DNA of 64,000 bases from the NCBI GenBank assembly GCA_911728435.2, contig OU452202.1:19447135-19511134 (forward strand), given 5' to 3'. The position numbers were made by a program, and so were the translations under genes. Positions 45,377 to 56,636 of the stretch are shown here, piece by piece (position 1 is the stretch's first letter; each line of letters opens with the position of its first letter). Source of the DNA: Apoderus coryli. Taxonomy: Eukaryota > Arthropoda > Insecta > Coleoptera > Attelabidae. The notes beneath the pieces were generated by a model, which saw only the letters and a list, made by a program, of their open reading frames with translations, was not told the DNA's origin and did no database searches.

Positions 45377-48300
45377 CTATGCATTAGTTGCAGCTTTAAT
45401 TATCGCCGCCATCAAATCCGGACTCTCTTGTTGTTGCCCCACCCACCACATACAGAGGGCGTTTTCATATGCTTGAGAACTTCGTGTGTGATGCAAGGGA
45501 TCCTGCGCATGATGCTGTCCACTAGCTGTGGCCAATATAGGCCGGAACGGATGCAAACTAACACCATTACAGCAATCGTTGTGTAAACTCATCTGGAAAA
45601 CAGCGACATCTATATGTTACTAACGGAGTAGTGTGATAGTTATGGACATTTTACCAATGATTAGTTCAATCAACAGCTGTCACTATCCTACTATATATTT
45701 ATTTGTAGGTATATAAAGAGAAATAAGAAAATTAATAGTAGCGATGCTGTGACGTCCAAAACACACGGCAACGTGTTGCTTGGCCTGGAAATATTTATTC
45801 ACATAATGAAAAGTGTACAAATTAGTTTAGGTTAGAACTTACTATTGGGAAAGTCCTGTCACTAGCAGACAGTGTCCAGATAGGGAACTTTTGCTTTTGA
45901 GGGTAATTCAGTAAACAGAAAACTAAACTTTTTTGTCAAAAAAAAAATATATGAACCGCTTTTGTTTTCATTTTGAACCTATACTGAACAAAAGTATTCT
46001 GCATAAAGCGACTTCCACTTAGTCAAGTAATGTTATACAATTTACTGAATATTTTACTCATTAAGAATAATTTGGTTTTGCCATACTTAGTCCATAGGAG
46101 ACTCCGGGCTAACACCATCTCTGGAAAATTACATTAGAATGAGGGAAGCATGTCTCATTTTCGTAATAATCCGCTGCAATGCCTTTACCGATACTTTAAG
46201 GATTCTTGAATAATAATATGACAAAAATTAAGGCACCATTTTCACATTTGCATGTTAACATTAATGTGAAACATATGCCTTACATATCCATTGTCAATTC
46301 CTACACGTGGATACGGTAACCTGCGCATCCTTAACCACTCCGCGGTCATCTTGGACACGGTTAAACTAATCAAACAGGAGTTGCAGCTATGAAAGGACAT
46401 GCTTGTTGGATAATCGATGGCTAAAGTTAAACTTTTAAAAACAGACCTAAAAAAAGTTCTAATAAAAAATTTTTCTTCTGCGTATCGCAACCTATAACAG
46501 CACGAATAGCAATAGAGTTGAATGAAAGCGTTCAACTTATCCAGTTTAACATATTAATCATCTGCCGAGCGTCAATGAGGAGTCGTGGATAGATGAAACG
46601 GCCGTCTGAGTAAAGTCTGAGCTTCGAAAGATATTATCAATTTTGCTTCTAGCAAGCCATAAAATCAAAGGATTAAATTAACTTTTTCAATTTGTTTGAT
46701 ATGACATTTAGGTTATGTTATTAAAAAAATCCCACTAAAATGAAAAGCAGCTTGTGGGTGTTGCACTAAGCGCTTTTAGTTCGATTAAATCCTGGGGATG
46801 CTTTATTAAAGGTAAATTTTACCAGCGCTTTTTCCAACTCTCAAAGAAAATGTTACCATAACTCATTGCTCTCTGATAACGCTTTTCATTTTTCCAACAA
46901 AGCAAATTACGTTTTACCAAACCATGCTACGAGCAACCGCGATAATCAAAGCATAATAAATATTAAGTATTTACATTTTCGTGTTCAGATTTAATTTAGT
47001 ATTAAAAGCCTCTTTTCTAGGACTGCATCGACAATAATAAAAAACACACAGTATTCAATTCTCAAACACCAGGCTCCTATGGTACAATATCAAGTCTTGG
47101 GCCTTGAATTCAAAGGCATCAAAGACATTATATCCAGTAGTAGTAAGAAATGTTTCGAGTTGCCTGACAACGTTAGTGTAAAAACTCTTTTTTTACATCA
47201 CCAAGCTTTCCAATTTATTTTAAATTCTTCTTCAGGAATACAGTGTGGCATAATTGAAACTTGCGTCTTTTATAAAATTGCCAAACCCCTGAAATACGGC
47301 GCATTATTTCGAACAATCGTCCGCAACCATGCTAGTGACCCATTAACCCTTAAATGCCATGGGGATATTACCGTTGCTGAGTTATATATTGACTATTCTG
47401 TAAATTAAAGCGACAAACAAAATTGTTGAAGGAGATTTTTTTAAATAGTCACAAAGTTCGTGAATAATAAAGATTCTTCAAATAGTGTAAACATAAACCC
47501 GCTCATAAATATCAGGATATATAATTAATTATTTTAATAAATCCCCTTCCACCAACCCCAACTTTTTTTTATTAAAAACGTATTCTAACTTTAACCGAAG
47601 CAGAATTTGACGAATTTTTGGTATTTATATTTTTATGTTTTGTCCTTTCAACCACACTTGAATATGTATGAGGGGTGCGTAGACCTTCGGAACATGTCTC
47701 ATATAAATAATAACTTTTTTGTGGAGGTGGCTTTGTTTATTTATTTTATTAACATAATTGGGGTGCAACAATGTTCTTTGTTTTATGACAAGAATATTGT
47801 TTTGCTACTTTTGAAAAATTTTAAAAAGGATGTTTTATTTAAAATCAATAAGAAAAAAAGGAAATTATTTGTTAGCGAAACTTAAGTTATTCGACATCAA
47901 TGTGCCAATAGGACTGTTTCACACATGCCTCTTTCAGTACTTTTTGCACAATATACTACACTCACCGGCAAAAAAAAAACCGGCCACTAAAAACTGGACC
48001 CAATTTTAAAGTTAGCTTCCTCGCGAAGCGGTTATTTGATTTTGATGATTTTTTTTTAAATTGTAGAGTGTTTTCTCAGTAACGGTGCTATGTCAGAAAT
48101 TTTTATTCAGAATTGAATTTGAGCATATACACTCTTTCAAAGCGAACGCTGAAAAAAACAACAAAAAAATAATATCTAATTTCTAGTGTGGCCTCCTCGC
48201 GCCAAAATGACTTTATTTAGTCGATTTGGCATCGAATCAATAAGGTTTGTGACAAATTCTTGTGGCATGGCATCAATTTCATCCTGAAGTGCAATTCGCA

Positions 48301-51300
48301 GACCATGTAGGCTGTCGGGTAAAGCAAGTCGACGACGAATGCGTCTTTGAAGTTGGTCCCAGAGATGCTCAATTGGATTGAGATCAGGACTGTCAGCTGG
48401 CCAAACCATTCGTTCAATCTGGTAATCGCAGGCAAAACCGCGAGTCATAGAACGATTTTAGTCCATTGCCCAATCCCCCAAATCATATGTAGGCGCGAAG
48501 ACGTGATCGACGATGTCTTGGAAGAAGCTGGGGTCCTGTGGCAGGCCATCTTGAAGACAGGTAGTTTTTTAAGTCTCCGTCGGATTGTGCTTTCACTGAC
48601 TACAGTACGGTTTGTAACAGATGTTGATTCCGAACAGCTGCAGTTCTACGATTTCGTAAAGCATTCAGGACAATAAAGCGGTCGTCAACTGCACTTGTCT
48701 TCCGTTTTCTTCCGTAACCCACTCGCCTATTGAAATTCCCTGTTTCCAAATACCGATTCCAGGCCTCCTGTACTGTTGTTAGAGATTTACCAAGGGTTTC
48801 GGACACATAACTTTGACTTCGGCCTTCCACAATTAAGGCCACAATACGGGCAACATCCGTCACAGATAATGGCAGTTTTTGATTTTAAAACCGTTGACAA
48901 GCTCCTAATGTCAATGTCGCGTATGCCGCCTTGATTATTTACACGTAGAAATTTCTGCCTGCGAACACTTTTTCCGAGGCGTTCGCCGTGAAACAGTGTA
49001 TCTCCAATAAAAACAGAGATAATGTCGTGATTAAAAAAAACAAAATGTTCAGAAAAGATCATGGTCCAATGTGATTCCAGTTGACAATAGCTGCTACAGC
49101 TGTTGCGCTCCGCAGGATGTTCCAAATTCCGGGAAGGAAACTTCGTCTCATTTGAGATGATCAGCATTCACTCGCTAACGTGTATGAATAATTATTACAA
49201 CTCAGGGATCTCTGTCGTTTGGACTTAAGTATCCTTCATTGAAATACGCCTGTGCGTGCGTGCGTTTTTTAACAGCAGCAATCACAAGACCCCTGAGAGA
49301 AACTGAAGTCCGACCCAATGGCATAGTGACTACGACGATTGGAGACTCCAGCACTCCTGCAATCTGTTGCTAGGGTGTAATGGATGCTCAAATTCAAATG
49401 TGAATAAAAATTTCTGACATACCTAGCATCGTTACAGAAAAATCACTCTACAATTTAAAAAGAAAATCTTCAAAATCAAATGAGCGGTTCACAAGGACTC
49501 CAACTTTGAATTTGGTTTTCGTGTGGAAAGTTTTTTTGTAGAACTACAAAACATAATACATATGATTGTTGTTCCAAATCCATCAGAAATAGTACTAATA
49601 CAATCACCAAGTTCAGCTATTTTACAGTATTGCCACCCCACTAAAATCATTTAGGATTCAGCTATGAAATCAGGGGATTTTCTTCAATGGTAGATTCTCA
49701 AGATTTCAAACTGTGAAAATGGTCAGTTCTATGCTTTCACAACTGCTACGTTTATCATAAGGATAATTATGGTAGGTAAATATCAGAAACAGATAATGCT
49801 CATTCAAAAACAATAATTAGCAAAATTTTCGCTTTGTTGGGCAGACCAGCAAAAAACAATTCGCATGTTTTAGAAAAATTCAATGAATCAAATATACTGA
49901 TATATGTTGATTGCTCTATATTTTACCTGCATATGGACAGAAGGATAAATCTCTTCACTAACATTCCACACCTGCACTTTTCCGTCAGTACCTCCAGAGA
50001 CTAACCATTTACAGTCCCTTGACAAATCAATAGTGACCTTTTGATTTGTATTACACTCTCTAGTCAGTACAAACATTGGTCTACCGGGCACCTACAAATT
50101 AAATTCGTATTAGTTCTGATACAATATAGAAGTCTAGATATTGCATAATATACGTATGATTTGGCAAGTGTTTGAAGGTTGATGGATTCTTACACGCAGG
50201 TCCCAACTGATGATTTCTTTGTCTTTACGGGCGCCACTATACAATCGAAAGCCATCCAGTGAGAAGCACATTGTGGTGATACCACCTTTGTGACCGCTAA
50301 GTTTGCACAGGTGCCGGAAAGTGCCATCTGATTGTGAGACTAGTTCTATTGTGTTTTTCCATGTTCCTACGAAATATGAACAGTTTGTACAGGATGCTTA
50401 TAATGAGAATATCATTAATAATTAACACTAAAAGCCTAGTAAGTCTGTTTTGTTCTAGTTTTAATGTAAAATCATCAAATTGTGCCATAACAAGAAAAAA
50501 ATGCACTGATCCCTCAGCTCTAACGTTCGTTGTGCAGAATTGAATACTTTTTTAAATCGAGTAATTGATGATTAGGAATATTGAAGAATACCAAGAACTT
50601 CCATTCAATTAATGAGCCATTACAGAATTCTAGGCCTGTGCTAGAATCTTGGCTAATACCTCTGGAACATGAACTAGCTGACAACTATAAAGATATTGCA
50701 GGTTGTTAAATGTCATGCTGGAACTGGACGTTAGTAAGGGACCGGGACCTGATGAGATTCCGCACCTCTTCCTGAGACACTCCTTCAGTGTCATTATGCG
50801 AACCTCTTTGCTTTATTATTAATAAGTCATTGTTGAGAACCCGTACTCGAACATGTATTAGGAAAATTGAGTATATCGACTACTTTTACGAACCGATTAC
50901 TCTTCGATTTTTAATTTTTCAGAAGCGCAACGCTACTATGCTGCCTTGGTAGTAAAAAAAAAGAAACATTGTTGCAAATTTTCGGGTTTCTACTGTTTTT
51001 CTAGATATCATTTATGCACCTTCTTCACCTATACTTTTACCTATACACTAGTCCAGTAAATAGTCACTCACCTACAGCAACAACGCCTGGCTGTGCTTCA
51101 CTAGCCACCAAACACGATGCCTGATGTGTGATGGGATATTCAACATATTCTCTGCCCGGTCGACCGGTACTGAAAATTTTTACATTCTTCTTATAACCAC
51201 AAAATATGTTTTGACCATCAGCTGAAAATGTGACACTTGTAGCCGCTTCAACTTCATCCACATTATTGTAGCCTCTGTAGGTACAACGTAGGTCCCCGGT

Positions 51301-51846
51301 GAAGGCATCCCATAAGTGAATTGGACCTCCATGACCACTGGATAACCAACTAATATAACAGAAAAACGTAGTGGTTGATATGGTTATTTGACCTTAAACT
51401 CTTTCACCAAATGACTAAAGTCATGTTCATCTATCCAGAATCATTAAAATAAATCAGTGAATTTATTTATAATGTGCATGTCTAACTTAGACTTACCAAC
51501 ATGTTGCAGGGTTTCCACTATTCATACCTGGATACCATGCATAATCATAAATTAATCCACTTTCAGGTACACTAACAGCAGGGTTAAGTGGTACTATTGG
51601 TCTACTCACTGCTACACTGTCGCAATTATATAAATCAGGTGGTAATTCCATAACATGCATCCCTGCCCCCCTTACAACAGTCAATAAACACGTTCCATCC
51701 GGTGACCATTTACAACCACGTAAATAATGTTGATCCTGATAATTTGGCCATTGGGAACGAGCTAGTTCTAAAGCAGTCTTTTCAAAATTGTAATGTGCAT
51801 AACTAACGCTTTCCGCACTAAATACCGAAGGTTGGGTCTCTGTCAT
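45377..51846 (-). CDS. WRAP53: WRAP53/TCAB1 (telomerase Cajal body protein 1), WD40 repeat protein
   Basis: The WD40 protein that binds the CAB box of small Cajal-body RNAs and delivers them to Cajal bodies. Minus-strand exons in phase: 51846-51497, 51349-51072, 50366-50194, 50091-49927 and 45592-45377, giving 393 residues. Family landmarks in order: YLRGCKWSPDGTCLLT, PESGLIYDYAWYPGM, HLWDAFTGDLRCTYRGYN, FSADGQNIFCGYKKNVKIFS, LSGHKGGITTMCFSLDG, LYSGARKDKEIISWDLR, VSGGTDGKVQVWN, and in the last exon CCNGVSLHPFRPILATASGQ. The protein is shorter than the human one because the disordered N-terminus is lacking. The last intron is 4334 bases, far longer than the others (147-705), and holds a Tc1 element and a plus-strand ORF. 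The frame is intact. Confidence 0.93.
47021..47471 (+). CDS. Unidentified terminal exon or small gene inside WRAP53 intron 4
   Basis: A frame ending at 47408 encodes 109 residues from the ATG at 47079 (MVQYQVLGLEFKGIKDII). It stays open upstream to a good 3' splice site (TTTTCTAG ending near 47020), so it could be a last exon of about 128 residues. AATAAA at 47466-47471, 58 bases after the stop, fits a genuine 3' end. Composition is balanced, with motifs such as KKCFELPDNVSV, QCGIIETCVFYKIA and LKYGALFRTIV. I do not recognise the family, and no upstream exon could be matched in phase. It lies antisense to WRAP53. It may be a nested gene, a retrocopy fragment or an unusual transposon ORF. Confidence 0.4.
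47640..47750 (+). repeat. Degraded family A hammerhead repeat
   Basis: TTCGGAACATGTCTC at about 47687 followed by TTTTTTGTGGAGGTGGC (47717-47733) matches the order and spacing of 20893-20978 and 24358-24429 (GAAACATGTC, then TTGTGGAGCAGACGCC). The CUGAUGA part is no longer recognisable. Confidence 0.45.
47958..49545 (-). mobile_element. Tc1-like element with long inverted ends and scrambled transposase
   Basis: The ends are inverted repeats of about 170 bases (47961-48121 against 49540-49400). Both contain ATTTGATTTTGA(T/A)GATTTT, AAATTGTAGAGTG and TATGTCAGAAATTTTTATTC. On the minus strand the transposase pieces are out of order. The first-Asp region with its linker (HWTMIFSEHFVFF, HGERLGKSV) is at 49167-48880. 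Next comes the N-terminus (MTDVARIVALIVEGRSQSYV, then GRKRKTSAVDDRF) with SESTIRRRLKK at 48863-48540. The C-terminus WPADSPDLNPIEHLWDQLQR is at 48448-48176. Two partial copies appear joined, each missing what the other has. The element is inactive and lies in the last intron of WRAP53, on the same strand. Confidence 0.75.
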
Positions 51847-52564
51847 TTTGTCACATAAAACTAAGACCGCAAATAAAAATTTAAGTTTAGAATAATAAGA
51901 TGCTTAAACTGTTTTTAACTATATTAAGTCTAAATGGATTTGAACATAAACTGTTAATTATTAATAAAACTAACCTATCCGACAATTTTAGCCCGGCCCA
52001 GATACGTATCTGGGATTTTAAGGCCAAACCGAGAAAAAAGAAGAAGAGAAGATCTGGAATTTTAGCTTCTAGATTCTTCTTCTTTTTAGAGGTGGACAGA
52101 TGGACAATTTGCAACATGATGCTCAAATTACCTAATATTACCACAGCTAATTGTAAATCTCAGATGTTAAAATGTAACTGCTTTTTATTTAAAGTTCAAC
52201 TCATAAAGCTTAAACTTCACTGAAAATCATGCACATAAAAAATTCAGCAACAATTATATATCAAGTTCTAAGGACAAAACTATTGTCTTTATAAATACAT
52301 AAAGACAATGACCAAACCTTAGAATATTAAAAGGGAACAAAGAAGCACAGATCTAGAATGTATCTTTTTTACATCAATGATCGTCAAAGTAATATTCATA
52401 CATTCGATGACTACAGCTTATTGAAATTTTATTTTGTTGAAATTAATGTCAAGTTTACATTTGACAACATTGTTTTTCGGGGTGATCCATGGAAAAACAA
52501 GATAGTTGTTATGCATTTCTAACCTCTAAATCTAAGTGTTAAATTAAAAAACGTAATCAATAAT
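51847..52564. other. 5' flank of WRAP53, no gene
   Basis: A perfect 18-base palindrome CCCAGATACGTATCTGGG lies at 51997-52014, about 150 bases upstream of the WRAP53 start codon, and could belong to its 5' region. The surrounding TTCTTCTT/AAGAAGAAG runs (52026-52090) also form an imperfect hairpin. Confidence 0.35.
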
Positions 52565-53011
52565 GGGGTTATTCTTTCGTACTGGATTAAGTGAACAATC
52601 TGAAAATTGTCAGTTCATTCACGATTGTGCGTATTCTTTCGACATCGTTCACTTCTACCAAACTGATTAAAATTCCTACCCCCCTTGCCGCTTACTGATC
52701 AACCTCTTGGTACCGGTTAGTTCGTTCAGTTAACAATTAACCTCTAAAACTATTGAATATTAAGAGATAATATGATTTCGAATCAAACCAATAAATTGTA
52801 AAAGCTTAAAACATGGATAATAATATCATGGAAGAAATAATTTTCCAGTTTTCAGAGCAGATTTGGTTGTTTTCACAAGTTTTCGAAGTTAAGTGAAAGA
52901 CAATCACAAAAAAGATGTTCTTTCGGTTTCGCCAAATATTCAGTTCAGTACAATCACATTCAGTTTAATCACATTCACTTGTTCAGATCAATCACTACGA
53001 AAGAATAACCC
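52565..53011. mobile_element. MITE-like element with about 32-bp terminal inverted repeats
   Basis: GGGGTTATTCTTTCGTACTG (from 52565) and the right end read backwards from 53011 (GGGTTATTCTTTCGTAGTGA) match, continuing as an imperfect inverted repeat to GAACAA on both sides. TAA or TAAT stands at each edge (52561-52564 and 53012-53015), a possible target duplication. The 447-bp body has no coding capacity. A TAA target would suggest PIF/Harbinger, but this is not decided. Confidence 0.6.
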
Positions 53012-53849
53012 TAATATAAACATTTTTAGAGCATATGGCTGATTATTCTATGAACGTAAATAACGAGGGAGCAGGAGGCCCTCTATTCTCTATAAACATT
53101 ATTCTATGGGCAGGAGCCCACAGAAATCTTATATTATATATATATATACTCTAGAATGATAATCCCGTAGTACAAAAATGTAACCAAAAGTGTAGAGCTG
53201 TCCATAATGCGCATGATCACCAGTCACTTATTTTTCAACAGGACCGGCTTTGATTAAATGTAATATTACTGTTATAGGTATATTTAAAATTAAATTTTAC
53301 CATTTGGTAATTCAAATAAAAAAATGGAATAAAGGAATTTAAGAAATAAAAAATTACATTAAATATATAAATACTTTATTGTCTAACAGGTACAACCCAA
53401 TAATAATAAATCTAAGCAGAAACGAGAAATAAGTAAAAATTCTAATATTGGAAAATATCGTAAGGACTTGAGCATTCTAATTATTTATTTTATTATTATA
53501 TAATATTTGTTTGTTTATACAACCACCTTAGGCCTCTTACCTCTCTACAGCCTTCAAAGAAGGGGTGCAAGAAACAGTGATTTCACGAATATTTTCATTT
53601 ATAAACCACTTCCATATCATCCGTACTACTCGCAATAGTATTTTGTGACAAAACATGGTTGGTAGAACTTTTATTCTCAGCAATTTCATGGAGGATTCTA
53701 TAATTAAGTATATTCCAGTTTAACAACAGAATTCAAACGAACTTTGTATACCTACACAACGTAGGAAATATATTCTTGACATACATATCATGCATTTTTG
53801 ACTGTCTGCTTTTAAGTAAACAGTGTCTTGATATCAAACGATTAAGAAT
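53012..53849. other. Intergenic; LINE tail at 53370-53410
   Basis: On the minus strand 53410-53370 reads GTACCTGTTAGACAATAAAG followed by TATTTATATATT, the tail of the LINE family at 1291-1457 and 24610-25430. Nothing else was recognised. Confidence 0.5.
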
Positions 53850-54196
53850 TTAACTTCCACTCTCATTTACATAATCTCTTCTTTTCAACAAAAGTTTGGG
53901 AACTGCATCGGGTACGAGGGTGATCCTCTTGCCGTCTTCTCTACAAATGATATCTTCTGCAGCGAAATGCTTACTGCATATGACATTCCCATCACATACA
54001 TTTTCTGTACTAGGATCCCAATGCCCGCATCCAAACATCATGTCTTTTTTTTGTCAAGCTAAAAATGAGTATCATGTCAATGGTATCATATTGACTCAAA
54101 CTGAGACTGTTAGAAACCCGAAACAATAACTTACTGAAAATATTTAATACCAGGAATGATACTTTCATTTTTACACCACAACACTATACACCTCAT
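53850..54196 (-). pseudogene. THAP-domain zinc-finger gene with a frameshift
   Basis: Exon 1 (54196-54135) begins MRCIVLWCKNESIIPGIKYF, carrying the first two zinc-binding Cys. Exon 2 (54058 down) continues in phase HLTKKRHDVWMRALG with the invariant THAP Trp, then hits a stop. A shift to the next frame restores the rest: WDPSTENVCDGN, then VICSKHFAAEDI with the C-x2-H ligands, DAVPKLL (the terminal AVP-type motif) and a stop at 53850. The C2-CH module is complete apart from this single break near 54015. It may be a recent pseudogene, a stray transposon-derived domain (P elements carry THAP) or a sequencing error. No second domain was seen. Confidence 0.7.
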
Positions 54197-56636
54197 TGTT
54201 TGTTAAATAAACAAACTACCAAACCAAAATAACAAATATTAAAAACAATTTTAATCACAAATAGGTATATCTATCAACAATTAAAATATACCACGCATAA
54301 ACCCATAATTCAATTATAAAACCTATCTGAATTGTAGTGAAGCCGACTCTGACAGATATTCCCACTACGAGAAATGTCATTTGCGAAAATAGACGCTGTT
54401 GCGAAATCTCCTAAATTTAATAAGATTTGGAAAAAAATGTTTCGTTCATATTGCTGAAAACTAAACAGTATTACAATTTTACCGATAACATTGAATTATT
54501 TGATTTTGTCAAGCAGTTTCGTATGACGCAACATATGGATTTATTTATAAAACAGATATGTCGCATAAATTCTGTAAGGCGAACGACAAAATAGTTTTAA
54601 ATATGGCAGCTCTGTACTGAAAATAAGTGACTGAGGAGCATGCGTAGTTCGAGAAAACTCTGCATACCCGTTACACTTTTTGGTATTCGGCTGGATTTAA
54701 TTAGCATTCTAGAGTACATATATAATATAAGATTTCTATGCAGGAGCCTTAGAACATTTGTGTGGTCAACTAACCGAAGAAGAAAACTTCGTAAGAAGGT
54801 CCTCAGTTCATTGGAAGAGGGTAAAAAGATAAAAATCATCTTTTAGTACTTATGTGGTATAATAATATTATGGCGCCAAACAACAAACAAAAATAATAAT
54901 CAGGTGTATTGCCGCATCCCGCATACGCATAATATACAGACTTTGATTGGCTCGGCACTTTGGCAAATTAATGTATGCTATAAACCCGGCTTACGACTTA
55001 TCATTTTAAATTTGGTGCGCTCTGTATCGACAAACAGACGCGCACACGAAGATTCCCATTGGCGCGGTGCAAAAGGAAATTAACGTAAATATGCTGTTTT
55101 GTTGTATTTTAGTAATGTCTTTTTCTTGAACCTTGTTATAGTTTTTTATTCTTTTTCTTTCTTGGGTTTTAAGGTTCTTCTTGTATAATCTTTCTAATTA
55201 TAGTTTAAAATGATATAAAAAACCATAACTCGATATATCCCCTTGTAATGTCAATACCGACCGTAGCCGTCCATAGGCGCACCGTTTTAACTTTTCATAA
55301 CAATACATGTCCTACGATATTTTAAAAATCCTTTATGTATTAACAATTGTATGTTCATTTGTACAAAAATATACTGGATTTTTCGTTGCCGCTCCAACAC
55401 GGCAACATATAAACCTACGCTGAAAAAGACTGTTTTTGTTTTTAGAAATTTAGACCTAGTCCGGGTTCGCAAGGAACATATCTTTATAATAATTGATACT
55501 ATTGTTAATACTTGTTATGCATATAAGTAGATACATTTATGCATCTGATATTATAAACTAACAACAAATTTTACTCACTTAGTCAGTGACATTTTCTATC
55601 GAACGTAAAAATTTTATAATATGTGTATTCGTCACTTTATTATTTTCAGACCTTAACTGATGATAAATATTTAAAAGAAGACGCTGGCTTTGCACATAAA
55701 AAATGTTGATGCTTAAACTCCCAACGTGTTCCGCTCGTGTCGTATATGGACTGGCCAGTGCTATACACGGTCACAGTGACTGCAAAAAGTTTCATCCAAT
55801 TGAGGTTTTATTAAAAAATATTATCTAATTTGATAGATCTTCTTTCAATTTATTAATCTACGAAAAACTATTGAACAAATCATGGTTACAATATTCTGCC
55901 ACCGTGTTTTACTGTCGGACACAAATTTTCTTGTTTAAACTCCACATTAAGTCTTCGCCATACCATATGATGTCCATCCGATTATATTTAGATTAATCTG
56001 AGAAAATAAAACGTTGCCAAAAATTATTTGTTTCATTCATATATTTATTTGTAACCCAATAGTTTTTCCAGTCACTGCAGTTATTTTTATTATTGTCGGT
56101 ATTCTTTGACAGGCATGATTTATTATACGTCTTATATACGAGGGAGAAATGTATCAAAAAACGCTGCATTCGATGCTCTTTTATAATGTAAAGAGGCCTG
56201 GGAACGGATAACCCCATAGAATCGTTCAATTTATATATTTTGAATTAACTTCGGATAAACTATACCACAGAATAAGGAAGCTATGCTATAGATAAATATT
56301 TGGGATCTGGGCTATGGTTGTACCACAGCTAACATACACACATGTGTGTAGTGTGTATTGTATTAGTTAGCTGTGGCTGTACCATGCCTCAAATCTGTGT
56401 AAGTGAGCGGGTTAGATTGTTGGTATTTGGAAGACGCGCTCACTAAAAGTTCGCGTTCGCAACTGTTGAAGCCTTTAGAACGATTATTTGCGTTTTTTAA
56501 AGCGAACGTGCCTTGTCAATCAGCACATGTAAAATATTCAAAACAAATTAATATAATTTAAAATCGTTTGATTTTATTTACAGTACCTATTTGTGTTAAT
56601 CATTCTTGATATACCCAATACTTAAAATTTTAAAAC
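54197..56636. other. Intergenic, nothing recognised
   Basis: Open frames at 54597-54846, 55287-55472 and 55993-56229 have no recognisable domain. A short inverted repeat (CCACAGCTAACATACACAC and GTTAGCTGTGG) lies at 56322-56372. Confidence 0.35.

Noticed and set aside
51887..52223. Overlapping open frames on both strands rich in K and F runs
   Set aside because: Composition follows TTCTTCTT/AAGAAGAAG runs and a palindrome; no domain.
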